In this document: positions 1 through 6,314 of the stretch, one piece after another
How the letters are laid out: every line of letters begins with the position of its first letter
Numbering within the stretch: the first letter of the stretch is position 1
Assembly: GCA_903882765.1 (NCBI GenBank)
Contig: CAIRYE010000299.1
Coordinates: forward strand, 1-6,996
Direction: 5' to 3'
From: an uncultured Anaerolineae bacterium
Lineage (GTDB): Bacteria; Chloroflexota; Anaerolineae; Anaerolineales; Villigracilaceae
DNA length: 6,996 nt
Position numbers and translations under genes: made by a program
The notes under the pieces: model-generated
Seen by the model: the letters and a program-made list of their open reading frames with translations, nothing else
Databases searched by the model: none
Told to the model about the DNA's origin: nothing

Positions 1-498
1 CTCGAGGGCTATGGCCCACACGGATCCGCCATTATGGTGGAATGTGTAACGGATAATCGAAACCGAACCGTTGCTGATATGCGTCACGCGTTTAGTAAAA
101 ACAATGGCTCTATGGCTGAACCCGGTGCTGTCGGCTGGCAATTCGAACGGAAATCTTACTTCACTTTCCCTGTTGCCAAACTGTCCTTTGATAAAGCCTT
201 TGAATTAGCCATCGAAGCCGGCGCGGATGATGTGCAAGAAGATGGTGATAACCTCGAGATCCTCGGACCTGTTGATGCCTTCAAGACCATTGGTGACGCA
301 CTTGCCGCCGCCAAAGTTACCCCTGATGAAGGCGGTTTACGACTGATCCCAAAACAGGAACTCGAACTCAATGTTGAACAGACGCTACAGGTTCTTAGAG
401 TTGTAGAATCGATCGAAGAACTGGACGATGTACAAAGTGTTTATCATAATCTTATGTTGTCAGACGAAGTTCTGGCTGCCCTAGAAGGTGACGAGTAA
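1..498 (+). CDS. yebC: YebC/PmpR family protein (5'-truncated by window edge)
   Basis: Frame 1 is open from base 1 to the TAA at 496-498 and gives 165 residues. The family is usually about 240-250 residues, so roughly the first 80 are off the left edge. The Met at base 34 is internal: codons before it already encode the conserved EGYGP loop, followed by TDNRNRT and, further on, an SMAEPGAVGWQF-like stretch, both hallmarks of the family. The acidic C-terminal part (VQSVYHNL near the end) also fits. Family members were described as DNA-binding regulators (PmpR), and more recent work links YebC-type proteins to translation of proline-rich stretches; which applies here cannot be told from sequence. 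One oddity is that the usual YGPGG reads YGPHG. yebC next to ruvC-ruvA is a common bacterial arrangement. A strong terminator follows at once, so it probably ends its own transcript. Confidence 0.93.
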   Translation, partial: LEGYGPHGSAIMVECVTDNRNRTVADMRHAFSKNNGSMAEPGAVGWQFERKSYFTFPVAKLSFDKAFELAIEAGADDVQEDGDNLEILGPVDAFKTIGDALAAAKVTPDEGGLRLIPKQELELNVEQTLQVLRVVESIEELDDVQSVYHNLMLSDEVLAALEGDE

Positions 499-506
499 AG
501 ACAGAG

Positions 507-537
507 ATGGGTAGGCACAAAACCTACCCATTTTTTT
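507..537 (+). terminator. Rho-independent terminator after yebC
   Basis: A perfect 9-bp stem pairs 507-515 (ATGGGTAGG) with 523-531 (CCTACCCAT). The loop is 7 nt, and T532-537 continues an unbroken T run from the stem. It begins 8 nt after the yebC stop and its T-run ends 3 nt before the ruvC ATG. It therefore occupies the whole position where a ruvC ribosome binding site would lie. It should terminate yebC transcripts; how much read-through feeds ruvC is not visible. Confidence 0.88.
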
Positions 538-540
538 ATT

Positions 541-1026
541 ATGGCTATCGTCTGTGGAATTGACCCAGGTACAGCAACCATTGGTTTTGGTTTTATTGAA
601 GTGTTACCGAATGGCGACATGCGTGCCCTCGAATACGGCGCTATTAAAACGAGCAAGAACGATAGCACCTCCAAACGATTGCTGGTTCTTTACCAAGAAT
701 TACAAACTTTACTAAAAAAATACAACCCTCAAACAGCAGCGGTTGAAAAGTTGTATTTTCAACAAAATACCACCACCGCCTTAGCGGTTGGACAGGCAAG
801 GGGGGTTATCCTTCTCGCCTTTGAACAAGCAAATATAGAGATAGGCGAATACTCGCCCAACGAAGTAAAACAGGCGATTACCGGTTATGGCTTTGCCGAC
901 AAAAATCAGATGCAGGAAATGACCAGGATTTTATTGAACTTATCCAAAAAACCTACCCCTGATGATGCCGCCGACGCCCTCGCGATCGCCATTACACATA
1001 TCAATTCACAGATCGCAAGGCTATGA
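541..1026 (+). CDS. ruvC: Crossover junction endodeoxyribonuclease RuvC
   Basis: RuvC is the dimeric, Mg2+-dependent nuclease that makes paired nicks in Holliday junctions during recombinational repair, working with RuvAB in the cytoplasm. The 161 residues are slightly short of the 173 of E. coli. The RNase H-like fold signature is complete: GIDPG with D8, AVEKLYF with E69, and PDDAADALAIA with D142 and D145 as the C-terminal acidic pair (D141 is an extra neighbour). The ATG at 541 is well supported because the catalytic GIDPG lies at residues 6-10, and no in-frame ATG/GTG/TTG exists between the yebC stop and 541. No Shine-Dalgarno is visible: the bases before the start are a terminator stem and T-run. 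The stop overlaps the ruvA start by 4 bp (ATGA), which indicates translational coupling. Confidence 0.95.
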   Translation: MAIVCGIDPGTATIGFGFIEVLPNGDMRALEYGAIKTSKNDSTSKRLLVLYQELQTLLKKYNPQTAAVEKLYFQQNTTTALAVGQARGVILLAFEQANIEIGEYSPNEVKQAITGYGFADKNQMQEMTRILLNLSKKPTPDDAADALAIAITHINSQIARL

Positions 1027-1598
1027 TCGCAAACTTATCAGGTGAAATTTTATTTATCGATGATTCTTCCCTCACCGTTTCGGTGGGTGGAGTCGGTTTT
1101 AAGGTTTTCGTCCCCAAAATATTGTTAAATTCAAAAAATCTCGGTGATCACATTTCCTTATCGACCTATTTGGTTGTTCGAGAAAATGAATTGTCGTTAT
1201 ATGGTTTTGAAACACCAGAAGAAAAGCAGTTTTTTACCATGTTATTGGGGGTTGATGGAATTGGCCCAAAAGTGGCATTATCCATTCTTTCTACGATGAC
1301 GATCGATTCGATCCAGCATGCCATCAATTCGGACCAGCCAGACCTGCTAAGCAAAGTACCGGGAGTTGGCAAAAAGACCGCCCAAAAAATTCAGCTTTAT
1401 CTAAAAGATAAGGTTGCCAAAGGGAATCTTTCGATCACCGGCATGGCTTTTTCAGAACACGACGCGGATCTGCTAGCCGCGCTAACAACCCTTGGATATT
1501 CGGTGGTGGAATCACAAAGGGCGATCCAATCTTTGCCAAAGGATCAAGACCTATCCTTGGAAGACAAGATCAGAACTTGCTTATCTTTTTTCCAGTAA
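1023..1598 (+). CDS. ruvA: Holliday junction branch migration protein RuvA
   Basis: RuvA tetramers bind the four-way junction and load the RuvB motor for branch migration. The 191 residues compare with 203 in E. coli. Domain I (about 1-64, OB fold) has MIANLSGEI, the GGVGF strand and ends in SLYGF. Domain II carries two helix-hairpin-helix motifs, LGVDGIGPKVA (75-85) and VPGVGKKTA (112-120), which grip the DNA backbone. Domain III (about 143-191), which contacts RuvB, includes ALTTLGYS and follows a short linker. The acidic pin, VVRED in E. coli, reads VVREN here (E54, N55), so one of its two acids is replaced by Asn while a Glu follows at 56. The start overlaps the ruvC stop; the purine stretch AAGG before it is too close to be a good ribosome binding site, so coupling is likely. 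ruvB is not next door; proC follows. Confidence 0.95.
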   Translation: MIANLSGEILFIDDSSLTVSVGGVGFKVFVPKILLNSKNLGDHISLSTYLVVRENELSLYGFETPEEKQFFTMLLGVDGIGPKVALSILSTMTIDSIQHAINSDQPDLLSKVPGVGKKTAQKIQLYLKDKVAKGNLSITGMAFSEHDADLLAALTTLGYSVVESQRAIQSLPKDQDLSLEDKIRTCLSFFQ

Positions 1599-1623
1599 TA
1601 CCTCACCTACCCCCTTAGTAAAC

Positions 1624-1629
1624 GGAGAG
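1624..1629 (+). promoter_or_regulatory. Ribosome binding site of proC
   Basis: GGAGAG starts 10 nt before the proC ATG, giving 6 nt between GGAG and the start codon. It is the only clear plus-strand Shine-Dalgarno in the window. It supports the ATG at 1634 and shows that this genome does use the signal, which makes its absence before ruvC and the ABC-F gene more notable. Confidence 0.75.
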
Positions 1630-1633
1630 TTCG

Positions 1634-2497
1634 ATGATCGATAAAAAAATTACATTTATTGGCCCAGGCGCAATGGCTGAGGCGATCTTTGGCGGCTTGA
1701 TCAAGAATTCCATATCGCAACCATCGGCGATTCACATCTCTGGTCCAAATCAGGATCGTTGCGATCTATTGGCCCAAAAATATGGCGTTATCCCTTTTTC
1801 AAGTAACAAAGCCGCTGTCGAAAGCGCTGATATTGTCATTCTTTCGGTTAAGCCGCAACGACTCAACGCTGTAATGGCGGACCTGCGCTCCGCACTCCCC
1901 AAAGACGCGTTGGTGATCTCCATCATCGCAGGCGCTACCTTAAAGAAATTAAGCCATGGACTAAGCCATAACTCGGTAGTTCGCACCATGCCCAACACCC
2001 CTTCCCAGATCGGGGAAGGTATTACCGTTTGGACCAACACCTCAAACGTAACAGATAGCCAAAAAGAAATTACTCAGAAGATCCTGAGCGCGCTTGGGCA
2101 GGAGATCCATGTTGAGGATGAACATTACCTGGATATGGCAACCGCCCTATCGGGAACCGGCCCAGCCTACGTATTTATGTTCATGGAATCCTTGATCGAC
2201 GCCGGAGTTCATATGGGGCTGCCCCGTAGGATCTCGGAACAATTAGTGCTCCAAACTATCACTGGCTCAGTAGATTATTACAAACAAAACAATGTCCATG
2301 TTTCCGCGCTCAGAAACCAAGTAACTTCGCCAGGCGGAACATCCGCTGAAGCTTTGTATTATCTGGAAAAAGCCGGATTTCGTACCGCGATATCACGTGC
2401 CGTGTGGGCTGCCTACCAGCGCTCATTGGAATTAGGGAAGGATCAACCGGTTCATATTCCCGATACCAAATCATCTGAAGGACCTTTTAATTCATAA
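1634..2497 (+). CDS. proC: Pyrroline-5-carboxylate reductase
   Basis: ProC reduces 1-pyrroline-5-carboxylate to L-proline with NAD(P)H, the final step of proline synthesis, in the cytoplasm. The 287 residues are slightly longer than the usual 265-280 because of a polar tail (about 270-287). The N-terminal Rossmann domain opens with FIGPGAMAEAI (8-18; the G-x-G-x-x-A nucleotide loop) and continues through ILSVKPQ (69-75) and VVRTMPNTP (115-123). The C-terminal dimerisation and catalytic domain has ALSGTGPAYVFMFMESLIDAG (171-191) and the signature LRNQVTSPGGTSAEAL (226-241). The start has a good GGAG. It lies 35 bp after ruvA with no terminator between them, so it is probably co-transcribed. 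proB and proA are not in the window. A 7-bp hairpin in the coding sequence near 2000-2019 appears to be incidental. Confidence 0.95.
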   Translation: MIDKKITFIGPGAMAEAIFGGLIKNSISQPSAIHISGPNQDRCDLLAQKYGVIPFSSNKAAVESADIVILSVKPQRLNAVMADLRSALPKDALVISIIAGATLKKLSHGLSHNSVVRTMPNTPSQIGEGITVWTNTSNVTDSQKEITQKILSALGQEIHVEDEHYLDMATALSGTGPAYVFMFMESLIDAGVHMGLPRRISEQLVLQTITGSVDYYKQNNVHVSALRNQVTSPGGTSAEALYYLEKAGFRTAISRAVWAAYQRSLELGKDQPVHIPDTKSSEGPFNS

Positions 2498-2500
2498 ACT

Positions 2501-2512
2501 TGGTTTAAACCA
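2501..2512. repeat. 12-bp perfect palindrome before the ABC-F start
   Basis: TGGTTTAAACCA is its own reverse complement. It starts 3 nt after the proC stop and ends 2 nt before the ABC-F ATG, where a ribosome binding site would be expected. Each half is 6 nt with no loop, so it is a poor RNA hairpin but a possible dimeric-protein DNA site. It may also be chance. Confidence 0.4.
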
Positions 2513-2514
2513 TC

Positions 2515-4521
2515 ATGTCTTTAGTAACCGTTAATCATCTCTCCAAATCTTTTGGGGTAAACGATCTTTTTAAAAATCTTTCTTTTGGAATTGAGAGGAG
2601 AGATCGTATTGGTATTGTTGGCCCCAACGGTATCGGCAAATCATCCTTACTAAAAATTCTTGCCCGCCTCGACGAACCTTCCTCAGGTGTTATCCACTTT
2701 AGCAAGAACATCGCTATTGGGTATCTTCCCCAAGAAGCTGATATTACCTTTGACAAATCTCTTTACCTATTTTGCGAAGAAGTTTTTTCAGATTTGATCA
2801 TAAAAGGGGAAGAACTCCTTAAGTTTCAGGAATCCTTTAACGGTCAAAACGCCGATGAAGCCAAATTGATGAAATTGGGGCAAATGCAGCATGACTTTGA
2901 AGAACTAGGTGGATATCATTTTCAGAATGATATCAGCAGAGTCTTGTTTGGTCTAGGATTCGAGAAAAAGGATCTTGAGACAAAACTGAATCAACTTTCC
3001 GGCGGTCAAAAAACAAGGGCTTACCTAGCAAAATTGTTATTATCCAATCCCGATATTCTTCTCTTGGATGAACCAACCAACCACCTTGATATCGAAGCCG
3101 TGACCTGGCTCGAAGGCTACCTAGGCAGTTGGGAAGGTTCGGCGGTCATCATTTCTCACGATCGTTATTTTTTGGATAAGACGGTGAACGCTATTATCGA
3201 AATTGCGAGCGGTGGTGTTGAACAATATACCGGGAATTACAGCCATTACCTAGTTCAACGTCAGCAAAGGTGGGAGAGAAGGAAAGAGATCTTTGATAAA
3301 GAAAAAGAAAAACTTTACAAAGAACTCGATTACATCAAGAAAAACATTTCCGGCCAAAATACCTTGCAGGCTAAAGGAAAATTAAAGAAATTAACCCGAA
3401 CTATCCAAGCGATCGAACAAGTTGGCTTAGATGCTTTATTGAACACCCAGTGGTCTCACCTCGATGTGGAGACAACCACAAGCCCATTTAGTGTGGATGA
3501 AGCGGAACGACGAATCAATGGTCTTCGCTCTCCAAAAGATCAGCCCCCCATTATTCATCTCAACCTAAAAGCCGAAAAACGCTCTGGCGAAATTGTGATG
3601 CGCGGAAAAGACCTAGCGATCGGTTGGGATAATAAGCCGTTGTTTCACTTAGAAAAACTGGAACTTCTTCGCAAGGAATGCGCCGCATTAATTGGCCCGA
3701 ATGGTTCAGGGAAATCTACCTTCTTAAAAACGATCTTGAACGAAAAAGAACCGATTTCTGGCGAGGTTATCCTTGGAGCAAGCCTTGACGTGGGATATTT
3801 TGCTCAGGCGCACGAAGGTCTAAACCCGAACAACAACCTCATTCAAGAGGTCCAAACGGTTAGTAAAGACCTAATGGATAATGCGGCACGACAATACCTT
3901 GGGCGTTTTCTCTTTAGCGGCGATGATGCTTACAAAAAAGTGAGCGTTCTCTCCGGTGGAGAAAGAGGCCGTTTGGCTTTAGCAAAACTTTCATTGAATA
4001 AGACCAACCTGCTGCTCCTCGATGAACCATCCAACCACCTCGATATTCCTTCGCAGGAGATCCTTGAACAAGTCCTTGAAGCCTATCAAGGAACGATCAT
4101 ATTGGTCTCGCACGACCGTTATCTCATCGACGCGCTTGCCACTCAAATTTGGGAGATCAAGCCAGAACAAAAAGAGCTAACAGTTTTCAAGGGAACCTAT
4201 ACCGAGTACATTAAAAACGAGGAAAGCAAAAAAGATCCGGACATCAGTGAACCCGCAAATGGGATCGCAAAAGACAATCCTCAAATCAAAACGAATGAAA
4301 AAAAGAAATCGAATAACCTAGAACGGAAAAAAGCAAAAGATATAGCTGAGGTTGAATTGAAGATCAAATCACTTGAAGAACGTCAGAGTCAAATTATGAA
4401 TGAGCTTAACGGGGAAAGGATCGGGCGGGATGAAATCATTACCCTTGGGAATGAATATGAGAAAAATACTCATATTTTAGAGAGCTTGATCGACCAATGG
4501 ACAAAATTATTGGATGAATAG
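2515..4521 (+). CDS. ABC-F family ATPase (translation-type, not a membrane transporter)
   Basis: The 668-residue protein has two ABC ATPase domains in one chain and no membrane segments, the layout of ABC-F proteins, which act on ribosomes. Domain 1: Walker A GPNGIGKSS (36-44), Q-loop near LPQE (71-74), LSGGQ (161-165), Walker B LLLLDEPTNHLD with E186, and SHDR (214-217). A charged inter-domain linker (about 245-340, rich in K/R, E and Q) corresponds to the P-site-tRNA interaction motif. Domain 2: GPNGSGKST (394-402), LSGGE (479-483), a second DEPSNHLD with E504, and SHDR (532-535). A Lys-rich stretch (about 570-605) leads into a predicted coiled coil (606-668), as in Uup- and YdiF-like members. 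All catalytic residues are present. No Shine-Dalgarno is seen. Whether it is a housekeeping factor or an antibiotic-resistance type cannot be decided here, so no symbol is given. Confidence 0.93.
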   Translation: MSLVTVNHLSKSFGVNDLFKNLSFGIERRDRIGIVGPNGIGKSSLLKILARLDEPSSGVIHFSKNIAIGYLPQEADITFDKSLYLFCEEVFSDLIIKGEELLKFQESFNGQNADEAKLMKLGQMQHDFEELGGYHFQNDISRVLFGLGFEKKDLETKLNQLSGGQKTRAYLAKLLLSNPDILLLDEPTNHLDIEAVTWLEGYLGSWEGSAVIISHDRYFLDKTVNAIIEIASGGVEQYTGNYSHYLVQRQQRWERRKEIFDKEKEKLYKELDYIKKNISGQNTLQAKGKLKKLTRTIQAIEQVGLDALLNTQWSHLDVETTTSPFSVDEAERRINGLRSPKDQPPIIHLNLKAEKRSGEIVMRGKDLAIGWDNKPLFHLEKLELLRKECAALIGPNGSGKSTFLKTILNEKEPISGEVILGASLDVGYFAQAHEGLNPNNNLIQEVQTVSKDLMDNAARQYLGRFLFSGDDAYKKVSVLSGGERGRLALAKLSLNKTNLLLLDEPSNHLDIPSQEILEQVLEAYQGTIILVSHDRYLIDALATQIWEIKPEQKELTVFKGTYTEYIKNEESKKDPDISEPANGIAKDNPQIKTNEKKKSNNLERKKAKDIAEVELKIKSLEERQSQIMNELNGERIGRDEIITLGNEYEKNTHILESLIDQWTKLLDE

Positions 4522-5416
4522 TACTGACGCAAAACCTGTTCGTGTTCTAATCTATCTTGAAGCCTTCATAGCGGTTGTCATTTGGGGGGCGGGGTTTGTT
4601 TTCACGAAAATTGCCCTGATCGATTTTTCTCCGGTACAGATCGTATTCGTTCGATTTGGCATTGGTGTTTTGATCCTTGGTCTTACTGTTTTCGTTCGAG
4701 GGGAATTTAGATTACCGAAACCAAATGAAGTTTGGTATCTAGCGCTTACAGGCTTTATCGGTGTCACATTTCACCAATGGCTGCAAGCTACTGGTCTCCA
4801 AACCGCTCAAGCGACCGTTACAGCTTGGATCGTAGCAACAATACCGATCTTTACGATGATCCTTGGTGTGCTCTTCCTAAAAGAAAAATCAACGATACTC
4901 AGCGTAATAGGCACATTCCTATCAGCCATTGGGGTTTTGTTAGTGGTTAGTAAAGGGGATTTGTTTTCGATCATTAGTGGGTCTTTTGGAACATATGGCG
5001 ACAAATTGATCATGATCAGCGCTTTAAATTGGGCTGTCTTTTCAATTCTTTCGAGATCCGGTCTTAGAAAATTCCCGCCTGCTTTGATGATGTTCTATGT
5101 GATGTTTTTCGGATGGCTTATGTCGGGGATTTGGTTTTATGCAGCCGGGGAATCATTCAACTTTAATATTCCGTGGGCGGCTCCATCTGTTCTAAGTCTT
5201 TTGGTCTTAGGAATATTTGGGTCAGGAGTTGCCTATATCACTTGGTACGACGCTCTCAAGGAAATTCCTGTATCGCAATTATCTGTTTTCATTTATATTG
5301 AACCAATCATCACAATGGCGTTAGCCGTTGTAATGTTGAATGAAACCATAAATACCGCCACAATTCTAGGCGGTATTTTTACGGTAGTTGGGATTATTTT
5401 AGTAAATCGAAAATAA
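4514..5416 (+). CDS. EamA/DMT-superfamily transporter
   Basis: The 300-residue integral membrane protein has about ten hydrophobic segments in two repeats, the usual drug/metabolite transporter layout. The first EamA repeat spans about 13-147, starting with EAFIAVVIWGAGFVFTKIAL and ending after FLKEK (121-125, a typical repeat-end Glu). The second spans about 163-298 and ends with the matching YIEPIITMALAVVMLNETI (261-279). Substrate cannot be predicted: relatives export amino acids, nucleobases, metabolites or drugs. The ATG overlaps the last 8 bp of the ABC-F gene in another frame, with no Shine-Dalgarno, so translation probably depends on ribosomes finishing the upstream gene. The stop is one base from the stop of the convergent menA gene, and a terminator-like hairpin lies within its last codons. 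Confidence 0.9.
   Translation: MNSTDAKPVRVLIYLEAFIAVVIWGAGFVFTKIALIDFSPVQIVFVRFGIGVLILGLTVFVRGEFRLPKPNEVWYLALTGFIGVTFHQWLQATGLQTAQATVTAWIVATIPIFTMILGVLFLKEKSTILSVIGTFLSAIGVLLVVSKGDLFSIISGSFGTYGDKLIMISALNWAVFSILSRSGLRKFPPALMMFYVMFFGWLMSGIWFYAAGESFNFNIPWAAPSVLSLLVLGIFGSGVAYITWYDALKEIPVSQLSVFIYIEPIITMALAVVMLNETINTATILGGIFTVVGIILVNRK
5351..5380. terminator. Terminator-like hairpin inside the 3' end of eamA, at the convergent junction
   Basis: AATACCGCC (5351-5359) pairs perfectly with GGCGGTATT (5369-5377) around a 9-nt loop; T5376-5380 forms a T-run on the plus strand. On the minus strand the same stem sits about 40 nt downstream of the menA stop and ends in TATTTATGG, a weaker T-run. It could serve as the menA terminator, or act in both directions. 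Terminating plus-strand transcripts here would remove the eamA stop codon, so the minus-strand role is the more sensible one. It also encodes in-frame protein (NTATILGGIF), so a coding coincidence is possible. Confidence 0.42.
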
Positions 5417-5417
5417 C

Positions 5418-6314
5418 TTATTTGCCAACCAAAATACCAAGGCATAGCAAAATAGAAAACACTAAGGAAAAGTTAGCTGTCGCTCCGAGAACGGCGTTGA
5501 GGTCTTTGCCATCTTTCGCGAGGAAATCAAGATAAAGGGTCCGCGCCAGTGGGAGAGAAAATAGTACAGTAAAAATTCCGTATCCGAATAATCCACGCAA
5601 TACAACAAATATGATGAGCCCAAATGGGATGAGCAAATTCACAACAAATTCGGTGTTCATCACGTTTCTGCCAAACATTACCGCTAGTGTTCTTTTTCCG
5701 CTCTGTTCATCAGTGAAGCGATCCCGCACATTATTTACAACCAGAATATTGGTAATTAAAAATCCTTGAGTGAGCGAAAAAATGCCAGCGATAAGGCTTA
5801 CCGTTCCAGTGATGGCGAAATATGTACCCATCGTGGCAACAAGCCCAAAAAATATAAACACAAAAAGGTCCCCTAACCCTCTATAACCATAAGCAATGAT
5901 CCCTCCAGAATACAAAAGCGCGCCTAAGAATATGAGTACCCCTAAACCGATCACGACAATTCCGCGTGAAAGAGCGATATACCCACCAATAAGGGCTGTA
6001 ATTCCAATCAAAATAATGATACCTATACGCATCTTCTTGACTGAGATCAGCCCAGAGGCTGTTGCCCTTGTTGGTCCAAGCCGATCCTTGTTATCGCTAC
6101 CCTTTTGAAAATCAAAAAGGTCATTGGCCAAGTTCGCGATCACCTGCATCATCACCGAAATGATGATACAGGCAATTCCCAATCCAAGGTCATATTTTCC
6201 ATCATGAAACGCTAAGGCGTTGCCAACGATCGCTGGCCCGATCGCTGCCGGGAGCGTTCTCGGACGACTGGCTAAAATCCAATTACTTAGGGCGGAACTT
6301 TTTTGTTTTCCCAT
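5418..6314 (-). CDS. menA: 1,4-dihydroxy-2-naphthoate polyprenyltransferase (UbiA superfamily)
   Basis: MenA joins a polyprenyl diphosphate to 1,4-dihydroxy-2-naphthoate at the membrane, giving demethylmenaquinone. The 298 residues match the family's usual 290-310. The two Asp-rich motifs that hold Mg2+-diphosphate are present: NLANDLFDFQKGSD (61-74) and NNVRDRFTDEQSGKRTL (194-210, with D198 and D202). The stretch RLGPTRATASGLIS (78-91) and YRGLGDLFVFIFFG (144-157) are typical of MenA rather than UbiA or heme O/chlorophyll enzymes. About eight or nine hydrophobic helices are seen. WILASRPRTLPAAIGP near the N-terminus supports the ATG at 6314, which follows a good GGAG. It directly abuts the stop of the upstream acylase gene. 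No other men genes are in the window. Confidence 0.88.
   Translation of the reverse strand: MGKQKSSALSNWILASRPRTLPAAIGPAIVGNALAFHDGKYDLGLGIACIIISVMMQVIANLANDLFDFQKGSDNKDRLGPTRATASGLISVKKMRIGIIILIGITALIGGYIALSRGIVVIGLGVLIFLGALLYSGGIIAYGYRGLGDLFVFIFFGLVATMGTYFAITGTVSLIAGIFSLTQGFLITNILVVNNVRDRFTDEQSGKRTLAVMFGRNVMNTEFVVNLLIPFGLIIFVVLRGLFGYGIFTVLFSLPLARTLYLDFLAKDGKDLNAVLGATANFSLVFSILLCLGILVGK

Noticed and set aside
457..487. A possible promoter for ruvC in the end of yebC (TTGTCA then TAGAAG).
   Set aside because: Spacing is about 19 nt, the -10 match is weak, and transcripts from it would still cross the terminator.
499..540. yebC and ruvC are in the same frame, with a TAA and 14 sense codons between them, so stop read-through would fuse them.
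   Set aside because: The linker is a terminator hairpin and T-run, both proteins have normal ends, and no read-through signal is seen; shared frame is a one-in-three chance.
982..996. A GCGATCGC octamer, the HIP1 word of cyanobacteria.
   Set aside because: I saw it only once, in RuvC codons for ALAIA; it is better explained by the general GATC excess and gives no support for a cyanobacterial source.
1951..1970. A short direct repeat (TAAGCCAT twice) encoding LSHGLSH in proC.
   Set aside because: It is only two copies in coding sequence, with no sign of expansion or function.
2000..2019. A 7-bp hairpin (CCTTCCC / GGGAAGG) within proC.
   Set aside because: No T-run follows, it lies in the conserved MPNTPSQIGEG coding region, and no regulatory context is apparent.
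5896..6108. Plus-strand open frame antisense to menA.
   Set aside because: It has no recognisable protein features and lies fully over the well-supported menA gene.
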